From Siccirubricoccus phaeus (GTDB lineage Bacteria > Pseudomonadota > Alphaproteobacteria > Acetobacterales > Acetobacteraceae): a stretch of 64,000 nucleotides of DNA. The stretch is from contig NZ_SRXO01000021.1 of assembly GCF_008360935.1 (NCBI RefSeq), positions 45,249 to 109,248 of the forward strand. Direction: 5' to 3'. Position 1 is the first letter of the stretch. Each line of letters opens with the position of its first letter. The notes beneath the pieces are model-generated. The model worked only from the letters and a program-made list of their open reading frames with translations, searched no databases and was not told the DNA's origin. Below, piece by piece: positions 1 through 9,127 of the stretch. The translations under genes were made by a program, and so were the position numbers.

Positions 1-1704
<1,704 letters not shown>

Positions 1705-1858
1705 CGTCCGCTCCGTTCCGGCGCCGTCCCCATGCCGGGGAAGGCGCGCCCGCCCTGTCCCTGCGGCCCGGTCCCGAAGCTCTGCCGGCTTCGCTCCCGG
1801 GCCGTACCCCCTCTTTCTCAGCGACCTGCCGTGCTCCCCCGCGAGTGGGGCGATCAGG

Positions 1859-3664
1859 TCACCAAGCCGTCCGCAGCCCCTGTTCGGGGTCGCCGCCGCG
1901 GAGCGCGGCCAGCGCCTCGCTCAGCCGGATGAGTCGCGCCTGGGCCGTGGCATCGTTGGTTTCCGCAAGCAAAAGCTGGGCCGCGTCGCGGTCTGCGACC
2001 AATTCCGCCTCGCCCCGCAGCAGACCGAAGAAGTGCCACCACCCGTCCAGCGCCTCCGCCGGTTGCGCCTCCTGCAGCGAAGCGGCCGAGAGGCCCTGGG
2101 GCCGCAACGCCCAGGCCATGGCCGCACCGAGCCCATAATGGGCGAGGTGGTCCATCAGCGCCGCCGAGTCAAGCAGGGGGGCCTCCGCCAGGAAGCGCAG
2201 CAGGGCGGCGCGCAGCGCCACGCAATCGCCTTCCGGCAGGTCGAGCGCGGCGAAAGGCTCCTCCACTTCCGGCAACAGCGCGGGGTGCCGCAGCAGGATG
2301 GCCAGCAGGTTGCGCGCCCGCTCCAGCCTGATGGCGGCGAGGTCGATCGGCGCGCGGCGTGGCGTGACGGGGCCGGGCCGCGCCGCGCCGCCACCGCGGC
2401 GGTTGCCGGCGAAGAAGCGGTCCAGCAGCGCGCGGCGATATTCGGCCGCCAGCGCCTTGTCCGGGATGGCGCGCGCAGCGGCCTCCAGCCGGTGGCGCAG
2501 CGCGGCGCGCTGCTCCGGCGTCTCCAGCCGCTTGCCCTCGGCCAGCAGATCGTAGAGCGCGGCGGAAAGCGGCCGGGCGGCCTGCAGCACCGCCTCGAAG
2601 GCGCGGCGGCCGCCCTTCAGGATCAGCGTGTCGGGATCCTCGCCGCCGCTCAGCATGGCGAGCTTCAGGCTGCGCTCCGGCGCCAGCAGCGGCAGGGCCA
2701 GCTCCGCCGCCCGGGCCGCGGCGCGGGCGCCGGCGGCATCACCGTCGAAGCTCAGCACCGGCTCCGGCGAGATCTGCCACAGCGCCTCGAGCTGCTCCGC
2801 CGTCAGCGCGGTGCCGAGCGGCGCCACGGCGCCGGCGAACCCCGCCTGGTGCAGGGCGATGACGTCCATATAGCCCTCGACCACCAGCAGCACGGCGCCG
2901 CGGAACACCCCCTCCCGCGCCTGGTCCAGGCCGTAGAGGCTGCGGCGCTTCTGGAACAGCGCGGTTTCCGGTCCGTTGACGTATTTCGGCTGGCCGTCGC
3001 CCAGGATGCGGCCGCCGAAGGAGATGGTGCGGCCGCGCCGGTCGCGGATGGGGAACATGACCCGGCCGAAGAACATATCCGTGAGGCCGGCTTCCGGCCT
3101 CTCCGGGTCGCGCGGCTTCATCAGCCCGGCCTCGACGAGCTGGGCCGGCTCGATGCCCTCGGCCTTCAGCTCGGCGGCCAGCGCGCCGCGCCCCTCGCCG
3201 GACCAGCCGAGGCCGAAGCGCTCGATCGTCTCCTCGGTCAGGCCGCGGCGCTGCAGATAGTCCAGCGCGGGCCGGCCTTCGGGCAGGCGCAGGCGGCGGC
3301 GATAGGCGGCCTCCGCCGCGGCCAGCACGGCATGCAGGTCGCGGGCGCGGCGCTCCCGCGCCGCGGCCTCGGGCGTGGGTTTCGGCACCTCCAGCCCGGC
3401 CTCGCGCGCCAGCCGCTCCACCGCCTCGGGGAAGCTCGCCCCCTCGCCGCGCATGAGGAAGGTGATGGCATCGCCATGCGCGCCGCAGCCGAAGCAGTGG
3501 AAATGGTCGTCATAGACGTAGAAGCTCGGCGTCTTCTCGTTGTGGAAGGGGCAGCAGCCCTTCCACTGCCGGCCATTCCGGGCCAGCCGCGTCTTGCGGC
3601 CGATGAGCTGGGCCAGCGGGGTGCGGGCGCGCAGCTCCTCGAGAAAGGCGGGGGGGAGGGCCAT
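1859..3664 (-). CDS. dnaG: DNA primase DnaG
   Basis: Makes the RNA primers for replication. It is 601 aa, a normal length. The N-terminal CHC2 zinc finger has ligands C38, H41, C57 and C60 (CCPFHNEK and HCFGCGAHGD). The catalytic TOPRIM domain shows VVEGYMDVIAL and SFDGDAAG. The C-terminal third is the weakly conserved helicase-binding region. The start at the complement of 3662-3664 (MALPPAFLEEL) fits the family. It lies between a META-domain gene upstream and rpoD downstream; the 154-bp dnaG-rpoD gap leaves room for a separate rpoD promoter. Confidence 0.97.
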   Translation of the reverse strand: MALPPAFLEELRARTPLAQLIGRKTRLARNGRQWKGCCPFHNEKTPSFYVYDDHFHCFGCGAHGDAITFLMRGEGASFPEAVERLAREAGLEVPKPTPEAAARERRARDLHAVLAAAEAAYRRRLRLPEGRPALDYLQRRGLTEETIERFGLGWSGEGRGALAAELKAEGIEPAQLVEAGLMKPRDPERPEAGLTDMFFGRVMFPIRDRRGRTISFGGRILGDGQPKYVNGPETALFQKRRSLYGLDQAREGVFRGAVLLVVEGYMDVIALHQAGFAGAVAPLGTALTAEQLEALWQISPEPVLSFDGDAAGARAAARAAELALPLLAPERSLKLAMLSGGEDPDTLILKGGRRAFEAVLQAARPLSAALYDLLAEGKRLETPEQRAALRHRLEAAARAIPDKALAAEYRRALLDRFFAGNRRGGGAARPGPVTPRRAPIDLAAIRLERARNLLAILLRHPALLPEVEEPFAALDLPEGDCVALRAALLRFLAEAPLLDSAALMDHLAHYGLGAAMAWALRPQGLSAASLQEAQPAEALDGWWHFFGLLRGEAELVADRDAAQLLLAETNDATAQARLIRLSEALAALRGGDPEQGLRTAW

Positions 3665-3751
3665 GGCGTGGGGATAGCATAGCGTCCGCGCGACCGGATG
3701 CGGGAGGGTCGCCAGACCGTGCCGGCGGGTTTGCGGCGGGCGCCGCCCGCC

Positions 3752-4204
3752 TCAGGGCGCCCGCTGCCAGAGCTGCGCCCCGCCGGAGGCCAGCCCCAGC
3801 CGCAACCTCTCGCCTTCCAGCCGATAGCTGCGGATCTGCGCCGCTTCCCGCGCCAGCCGCGGTTCCAGCGAGCCGGGTGCGCAGGCCGCGCGCGTCGTCA
3901 CCAGCGGGCCGAAGGCGATGCGGCCCTGGTCCGGCGCCTCTGCCGTGGCGGTCCAGCGCCCGGCGCCGCGATTGCAGTCCAGCCGCATGGCCAGGCGCCC
4001 ATCCGGGCCGAGGCGCAGCTCGTAGCGCGTTGGATCCGCCGGCACGACCGCGGCGGCCGGATCGCCGGGCGGAAGAAGGCGTTCCAGCCGCCAGGCCGTG
4101 TCGGCCAGGGGCGGCCCGGCGGTGGGCGGCGCGCCGGCAGGGGCCTGCGCCGCCGCCGGCGCGGCCAGGGCGGCAAGCAGGCAGGCGATCGGCAGGGGCC
4201 GCAT
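3752..4204 (-). CDS. META domain-containing secreted protein (HslJ/DUF306-like)
   Basis: 150 aa. A cleavable signal peptide is clear (MRPLPIACLLAALAAPAAAQ), then a proline-rich spacer, then one META-like domain: DTAWRLERLLP, the core LRLGPDGRLAMRLDCNRGAG, FGPLVTTRAACAPG and a closing LEGERLRLGLASGG strand pair. The family is periplasmic or lipid-anchored and implicated in heat and novobiocin tolerance in Escherichia coli; the biochemical role is unknown. It starts 3 bp after the yqeY stop, so it is probably co-transcribed with yqeY and dnaG. No lipobox cysteine is seen. Confidence 0.8.
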   Translation of the reverse strand: MRPLPIACLLAALAAPAAAQAPAGAPPTAGPPLADTAWRLERLLPPGDPAAAVVPADPTRYELRLGPDGRLAMRLDCNRGAGRWTATAEAPDQGRIAFGPLVTTRAACAPGSLEPRLAREAAQIRSYRLEGERLRLGLASGGAQLWQRAP

Positions 4205-4207
4205 CGC

Positions 4208-4672
4208 TCAGCCCCCCAGCGCCGCCTTCACCAGCGGCCCGGCCTTCGCCATGTCCAGGCTGGCGGCGTGCTTCGCCTTCAGCGCCGCCATCACCTTGCC
4301 CATCTCCTTGATGCTGCTGGCGCCGGTTTCCGCCACCGCCTCGGCCACCGCCGCGCGCATCGCCGCCTCATCCATCTGCTGCGGCAGGAAGCTTTCGATG
4401 ACGGCGATCTCCGCCTCCTCCTTCGCCGCCAGCTCCGGCCGGTTGCCCTGGCGGTAGAGCTCGACGCTCTCGCGGCGGGACTTCGCCATGCCGCGCAGCA
4501 TGGCGAGGATCTGCTCCTCCGGCACCTTGTCCACGCCGGAGGGGCGGGCGGCGATGTCCACATCCTTCAGCTTCGCGGTGATCATGCGGAGGGTGGAGGT
4601 ACGGGCGACGTCCTTGGCCAGCATCGCCGCCTTCAGGGCGGCGGTGAAACGGCTGCGCAGGTCCTCGGCCAT
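4208..4672 (-). CDS. yqeY: GatB/YqeY domain protein
   Basis: 154 aa stand-alone GatB/YqeY protein, related to the tRNA-binding tail of GatB and usually found next to dnaG-rpoD. Visible signatures are LRSRFTAALKAAMLAKD, TSTLRMITAKLKDVDI and a C-terminal AALGG end typical of the family. It is divergent from carA, and the 196 bp between them hold two palindromes. It probably leads the yqeY-META-dnaG-rpoD transcription unit. Its molecular role is not well established; amidation or tRNA quality control has been suggested for the family. Confidence 0.93.
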   Translation of the reverse strand: MAEDLRSRFTAALKAAMLAKDVARTSTLRMITAKLKDVDIAARPSGVDKVPEEQILAMLRGMAKSRRESVELYRQGNRPELAAKEEAEIAVIESFLPQQMDEAAMRAAVAEAVAETGASSIKEMGKVMAALKAKHAASLDMAKAGPLVKAALGG

Positions 4673-4801
4673 GGCGGTCTCCTCCGGGCGTGATGGCGGG
4701 CGGCCGTTCCGGCCGGCAGGCCGGAATCACGCGAGCAGATATCGGGCGGGGGAGGTAGCATGCGCGGCCAGGGAGGCAAGGCGGCCGGGTCGTGTCGTTT
4801 T

Positions 4802-4818
4802 TGGGAAATCATTTCCCA
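4802..4818. promoter_or_regulatory. Operator-like palindrome O1 upstream of carA
   Basis: TGGGAAATCATTTCCCA is a perfect 8+1+8 inverted repeat, centred 59 bp before the carA-fusion ATG. A second near-identical palindrome lies 38 bp downstream. Perfect symmetry, duplication and position before an HTH reading frame suggest a binding site for that HTH domain. This is inference. Confidence 0.65.
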
Positions 4819-4839
4819 CGCACCTTGGCGCCCTTGAGA

Positions 4840-4856
4840 TGGGAAATGCTTTCCCA
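4840..4856. promoter_or_regulatory. Operator-like palindrome O2 upstream of carA
   Basis: TGGGAAA, 3 nt, TTTCCCA repeats the half-sites of the upstream palindrome and ends 12 bp before the ATG at 4869. A bound protein here would sit over the promoter or ribosome-binding region. It pairs with the copy at 4802-4818. Confidence 0.65.
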
Positions 4857-4868
4857 CATAATGCAGCC

Positions 4869-6341
4869 ATGCGCACGGTCGAAGACATCATCGCCCTGCT
4901 CGGCGGCCCGGAGGCCGCGGCACGGCATTGCGGCATCGGCACCGAGGCGGTGCGCAAATGGCGCCAGACCAAGGCCATTCCGGCCCGGCACTGGCCGGCG
5001 ATCCTCGCCGCCACCGGCCTGCCCCTGGCCGAACTGCCCGGCGCCCCCGAACCCCGCGCGGAGACCAAGATGAGCGACGCCCCCGCCCCCGACGCCGTGC
5101 CCGAAGGCGAAGGGGCCTCCCGCGCGCCCGAGGGCAAAGGGATCTTCCGCGCGCCCGAGGGCAAAGGGATCTTCCGCGCGCCCGAGGGCGCGACCGCCTG
5201 CCTGGTGCTGGGGGATGGCAGCGTCTTCTGGGGGCGCGGCTTCGGCGCCCATACCCCGCCCCAGGGCTCCCTGCCCGCCGAGATCTGCTTCAACACCGGC
5301 ATGACGGGCTATCAGGAGACCCTGACCGACCCCTCCTATGCCGGGCAGATCATCACCTTCACCTTCCCGCATATCGGCAATGTCGGCGCCAATCCGGAGG
5401 ATATCGAGGCGGTGACGCCGGCCGCCCGCGGCCTGATCGTCAAGCAGGACGTGACCGAGCCGGCCAATTACCGCGCCACGCGCCACCTGGATGACTGGCT
5501 GAAATCGCATGGCGTGCCGGGCATCGCCGGGCTGGACACGCGGGCGCTGACCGCCCGCATCCGCGATGGCGGGGCGCCGAACGGGGTGCTCGCCTTCCCC
5601 GAGGATGGCCGCTTCGACCTCGCCGCCCTGCGCGCGGCGGCCGCCGCCTGGCCAGGGCTGGAGGGGATGGACCTGGCGAAGGAGGTCTCCTGCCGCCAGG
5701 CCTATCACTGGGACGAGACGCGCTGGGCCTGGCCGGAGGGCTTCGGCCGCCAGACGGCGCCGAAGCACAGGGTCGTCGCGGTGGATTACGGCGCCAAGCG
5801 CAACATCCTGCGCTGCCTCGCCTCGGCGGGCCTCGACGTGACGGTGGTGCCGGCGACGGCCACCGCCGAGGAGATCCTGCGCCACCAGCCGGATGGCGTC
5901 TTCCTCTCCAACGGCCCCGGCGACCCGGCGGCGACGGGCGAATACGCCGTGCCCGCCATCCGCGCGGTGCTGGAGCGGAAGGTGCCGGTCTTCGGCATCT
6001 GCCTCGGCCACCAATTGCTCGGCCTGGCGCTGGGCGGCAGCACCTACAAGCTGGAACGCGGCCATCGCGGCGCCAACCAGCCGGTGAAGGACCTGACCAC
6101 CGGCAAGGTGGAGATCACCAGCCAGAATCACGGCTTCGCGGTGGACGAGAAGAGCCTGCCGGCAAGCGTCAAGGTGACGCATATCTCGCTTTTCGACGGC
6201 TCGAATGAAGGGCTGATGGCGACCGACCTGCCGGCCTTCTCCGTGCAGTACCACCCGGAAGCCAGCCCCGGCCCGACGGATAGCCACTACCTGTTCCACC
6301 GCTTCGTCGCGCTGATCGAGAAGCACAAGCAAGCCGCCTGA
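4869..6341 (+). CDS. carA: Carbamoyl-phosphate synthase small subunit with N-terminal HTH domain
   Basis: Glutamine amidotransferase subunit that supplies ammonia to CarB for pyrimidine and arginine synthesis. The open frame from 4869 is 490 aa. Residues about 1-58 are a compact HTH of the Cro/YdaS type (LLGGPEAAARHCGIGTEAV, RKWRQTKAIPARHWPAIL). Residues about 68-105 are a low-complexity linker with a repeated APEGKGIFR unit. The usual CarA follows from ATACLVLGDGSVFWGRGFG, with the class I GATase triad C378 (FGICLGHQ), H462 and E464 (YHPE). An internal ATG at 5070, after GGAG with 6-nt spacing, would give a conventional CarA of 423 aa, so both forms may be made. No stop separates HTH and CarA. 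Confidence 0.95.
   Translation: MRTVEDIIALLGGPEAAARHCGIGTEAVRKWRQTKAIPARHWPAILAATGLPLAELPGAPEPRAETKMSDAPAPDAVPEGEGASRAPEGKGIFRAPEGKGIFRAPEGATACLVLGDGSVFWGRGFGAHTPPQGSLPAEICFNTGMTGYQETLTDPSYAGQIITFTFPHIGNVGANPEDIEAVTPAARGLIVKQDVTEPANYRATRHLDDWLKSHGVPGIAGLDTRALTARIRDGGAPNGVLAFPEDGRFDLAALRAAAAAWPGLEGMDLAKEVSCRQAYHWDETRWAWPEGFGRQTAPKHRVVAVDYGAKRNILRCLASAGLDVTVVPATATAEEILRHQPDGVFLSNGPGDPAATGEYAVPAIRAVLERKVPVFGICLGHQLLGLALGGSTYKLERGHRGANQPVKDLTTGKVEITSQNHGFAVDEKSLPASVKVTHISLFDGSNEGLMATDLPAFSVQYHPEASPGPTDSHYLFHRFVALIEKHKQAA
5121..5188 (+). repeat. 27-bp in-frame tandem repeat in carA linker
   Basis: A 27-bp unit starts at 5121 and 5148, with a partial third copy to 5188; the two full copies are identical. 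Each encodes RAPEGKGIF, between the HTH and CarA domains. A diverged fourth copy (PEGEGAS) precedes it. Confidence 0.9.
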
Positions 6342-6343
6342 GC

Positions 6344-7441
6344 ATGCGTCAGCGCCGCGCCCTGCTGGCCACCGCGCATTTCGCCCATGTCGCGGGATCG
6401 GAGCTGGTGCTGCTGGAAGCGGCGGAGGCGCTGGCGGCGCGCGGCTTCGCCTGCGAGATATTGAGCTGCCTGGCCGAAGGGCCGATGGCGGCGCTGGCCG
6501 CCGCCGCCGGCGTCCCGCTGCGGCATGGGCCGGCCGCGATCCGCGCCTTCGACTATGATCTGCTCTGGCTGCAGCACCGCTTCGAGACGCTGTTCGACTA
6601 CCGGCCGGAGCCGGAGGCGCGGGAGCGCAGCCTCTTCGTCTTCGCCCATCTGGACCGGAGCTGGGATTTCGCCCAGCCGGGGGTGCTGGCGGAGCCCTTC
6701 CTGGCCGACGCCATCCTGGTGCCTTCGGAGGAAGGGGAGGCGCAGGTGATCGCCGCCGGCTTGCCGGCGGAGAAGGTGATGGTGTTCCGCAACGCCGCCC
6801 CGCCCGGCTTCGCCCGGCCGGCGGGCGCGCCCCGCAGGGCGCTGCGGCGGTTGCTGGTGGTCTCCAACCACGCCCCGCCGGAGGTGCTGGCCGCCCTGCC
6901 CCTGCTGCGCGCGGCGGGGCTGGAGGTGGTGCATTGGGGCCTGGGCGGCGAGGTGGTGGGGCAGCGCCTGACCGCCGCCGACCTGGACGCGGCGGATGCG
7001 GTGCTGAGCATCGGCAAGACCGTCCCCTATGCGCTGCGGGCCCGGCTGCCGGCTTTCGTCTATGACCATTTCGGCGGGCCGGGCTGGCTGGACGCGAGGA
7101 CGCTGCACAGCGCCGCCCGCCATCATTTCTCCGGCCGCTGCTGCGCGCGGCCTTTGGCGCCGGAGGCGCTGGCGGCGGAGCTGCTGGAGGGCTTCCCCGC
7201 CGCCGCCGCTTTCGCCGCCGCCCTGCCGGAGGCCGCCCTGGCGCCCTTCGCGCTGGAACGGGTGATGGATGCGCTGCTGGCCGGGCTGGAGACGGCACCG
7301 ACGGCAGAGGCCCGCCGCGCCGGGCTGGCGGCGCTGGAGCCGCAGCTCAGTGCCGAGCGGCACCTGGCCGCGGCGGCGGCGCATTACTACAGCGAATGGC
7401 TCTGGCAGCGCCGCCTGATCGCGGCGTCGGCGCCGGGCTGA
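6344..7441 (+). CDS. Glycosyltransferase-like protein (GT-B fold, family 4-like)
   Basis: 365 aa, starting 2 bp after the carA stop. The N-terminus resembles GT-B glycosyltransferases (LLATAHFAHVAGSELVLLEA, then AEALAARGFACEILSC). A linker region carries LVPSEEGEAQVIAAGLPAEKV followed by RNAAPPGF, the usual position where GT4 enzymes name a partner site. The C-terminal half is weak: the usual EGFGL-type donor motif is missing and YDHFGGPGWLD stands near its place. Donor and acceptor are unknown. It could be a degenerate or specialised transferase. Tight spacing suggests co-transcription with carA. Confidence 0.6.
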   Translation: MRQRRALLATAHFAHVAGSELVLLEAAEALAARGFACEILSCLAEGPMAALAAAAGVPLRHGPAAIRAFDYDLLWLQHRFETLFDYRPEPEARERSLFVFAHLDRSWDFAQPGVLAEPFLADAILVPSEEGEAQVIAAGLPAEKVMVFRNAAPPGFARPAGAPRRALRRLLVVSNHAPPEVLAALPLLRAAGLEVVHWGLGGEVVGQRLTAADLDAADAVLSIGKTVPYALRARLPAFVYDHFGGPGWLDARTLHSAARHHFSGRCCARPLAPEALAAELLEGFPAAAAFAAALPEAALAPFALERVMDALLAGLETAPTAEARRAGLAALEPQLSAERHLAAAAAHYYSEWLWQRRLIAASAPG

Positions 7442-7459
7442 CAACAGGGAGGAAAGCGC

Positions 7460-8218
7460 ATGTTCGATCTGAAGGGCCGGGTCGGGTTGGTCACCGGCGG
7501 TAATGGCGGCATCGGCCTCGGCTTCGCCCGGGGCCTCGCCAAGGGGGGCGCCGCGGTGATGGTGGCCGGCCGCAATGCGGAGAAGAACGCGGCGGCGGTG
7601 GCGGAGCTGGCGGCGCTCGGCGCCATAGCGGATTCCGTCGTGGTGGACGTCACCGACGAAGCCAGCATCAACGCCATGGTGGCGGCGACCGTCGCCCGCC
7701 TCGGCCGGCTGGACATCCTGGTGAACAATGCCGGCATCAACATCCGCAACCGGCCGGAAGTCTACGACCTGGCCGATTGGCACCAGGTGATCGCCACCAA
7801 CCTGACCAGCACCATGTTGGCGAGCAAGGCGGCCTTCCCGCATCTGAAGGCCAGCGGGCAGGGGCGGGTGATCAACAACGGCTCCATGCTCTCCATCTTC
7901 GGCCTGCCGCTGCATGCCGCCTATGGCGCCAGCAAGGGCGGGGTGGTGCAGCTCACCAAGAGCCTGGCGGTGGCCTGGGCGCCGGACGGCATCACGGTGA
8001 ACTGCATCCTGCCCGGCTGGATCGACACCGACCTGACCCGCAAGGCACGCACCGACATGCCGAAGCTGAACGACAACGTCCTCTCCCGCACGCCCAGCCT
8101 GCGCTGGGGCTCGCCGGCGGATTTCGAGGGGGTGGCGGCCTTCCTCGGCAGCGCGGCCAGCGCCTTCATCACCGGGGTGGCGATCCCGGTGGATGGCGGC
8201 TTTTCGGTGAATGGATAG
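7460..8218 (+). CDS. SDR family oxidoreductase
   Basis: 252 aa classical short-chain dehydrogenase. Cofactor motif VTGGNGGIGLG at about residues 12-22, NNAG at about 90, a Ser in NNGSMLS and catalytic YGASK; the C-terminus ends IPVDGGFSVNG. Closest by eye to gluconate 5-dehydrogenase or 3-oxoacyl reductase-like SDRs, but the substrate cannot be told. A strong ribosome site (GGGAGGAAAG) precedes the ATG. It overlaps the next gene by 8 bp. Confidence 0.9.
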   Translation: MFDLKGRVGLVTGGNGGIGLGFARGLAKGGAAVMVAGRNAEKNAAAVAELAALGAIADSVVVDVTDEASINAMVAATVARLGRLDILVNNAGINIRNRPEVYDLADWHQVIATNLTSTMLASKAAFPHLKASGQGRVINNGSMLSIFGLPLHAAYGASKGGVVQLTKSLAVAWAPDGITVNCILPGWIDTDLTRKARTDMPKLNDNVLSRTPSLRWGSPADFEGVAAFLGSAASAFITGVAIPVDGGFSVNG

Positions 8219-8858
8219 AGCCTTGCCCAGCCTCCACACCCTCCTCGTCTTCGCCGCCCTCTCGCTCGGCCTGGCCCTGACGCCGGGGCCGAACATGCTC
8301 TACCTCGTCTCCCGCTCGCTCGCGCAGGGGACGGGGGCGGGGATGGTCTCGCTCTTCGGCTGCCAGGCCGGGTCGCTGGCCATCATGCTGGCGGCATCCG
8401 CCGGCATCACCGCGGCGCTGCTCGCCATTCCCTATGCCTGGGACGTGCTGCGGCTGGGCGGCGCGGCCTATCTCGCCTTCCTTGCCTGGCAGAGCCTCCG
8501 GCCCGGCGGCCAGCCCCTGTTTGCCCCGCGGCCGATGCCGAAGGAGCCGTCCTGGCGGCTGTTCAGCGTGGGCTTCGCCACCGCGGCGCTGAACCCGAAG
8601 GTGGCGCTGTTCTACATGGCGGTGCTGCCGCCCTTCATCGACCCGGCGCGCGGCCATGTCTTCCTGCAGGGCGCGCTGCTCGGCGCGGTGCAGATCGCCG
8701 TCTGCACCCTGTTCGATGCTGTGCTGGTCTGGGGCGCCGCCGCCACCGCCCGCTTCCTCGGCACAAGGCCGATCTGGATGGCGGTGCAGCGCTGGGTGCT
8801 GGGCGCCGCGCTCGGCCTGCTGGCGGTGAAGCTGGCGACGCAGCGGAGCACGACGTGA
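8211..8858 (+). CDS. LysE/RhtB family amino-acid exporter
   Basis: 215 aa integral membrane protein of the LysE/RhtB superfamily. It shows the family hallmark LALTPGPNMLYLVSRSLAQG at about residues 20-39, five to six hydrophobic segments and the mid-protein GFATAALNPKVALFYMAVLPPF motif (split here at residues about 124-145). It probably exports an amino acid or derivative; the substrate is unknown. The ATG lies inside the preceding SDR gene, implying translational coupling. Confidence 0.93.
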   Translation: MDRALPSLHTLLVFAALSLGLALTPGPNMLYLVSRSLAQGTGAGMVSLFGCQAGSLAIMLAASAGITAALLAIPYAWDVLRLGGAAYLAFLAWQSLRPGGQPLFAPRPMPKEPSWRLFSVGFATAALNPKVALFYMAVLPPFIDPARGHVFLQGALLGAVQIAVCTLFDAVLVWGAAATARFLGTRPIWMAVQRWVLGAALGLLAVKLATQRSTT

Positions 8859-9115
8859 CGCTGGTGTTCCTGGCGCTGCTGGCGCTGTCCTGGACGGGCC
8901 TCTCGCTTGCTCTGCTGGCCATGCTGTTCCGCCGGATGATGCCGCCGCGCCTTGCCGCCTGGCGAGCCTTCGGCCTTGGCCTGGTGGTGAACGGCTTCTG
9001 CGCCTGGTTCGCCGCGCCCGGGGAGCCTCTGGCCGCCCTCGCCCTGATCCTCCTCTCTCACCTGCTGCTGCTGCCGCCCCTGCTGCTGGCGGCGCGGCGC
9101 GAACCCCTTGCCTGA
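8855..9115 (+). CDS. Small three-helix membrane protein of unknown function
   Basis: 86 aa. Start GTG overlaps the LysE stop (GTGA), typical of coupled genes. There are three hydrophobic stretches (about residues 2-24, 38-52 and 60-78) with a positively charged loop FRRMMPPRLAAWR. No known family is recognised. It ends 12 bp before carB, so it sits in the carA-carB transcription unit. Its position suggests a partner of the exporter, but this is not shown. Confidence 0.65.
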   Translation: MTLVFLALLALSWTGLSLALLAMLFRRMMPPRLAAWRAFGLGLVVNGFCAWFAAPGEPLAALALILLSHLLLLPPLLLAARREPLA

Positions 9116-9127
9116 ACCGGACCTCCC

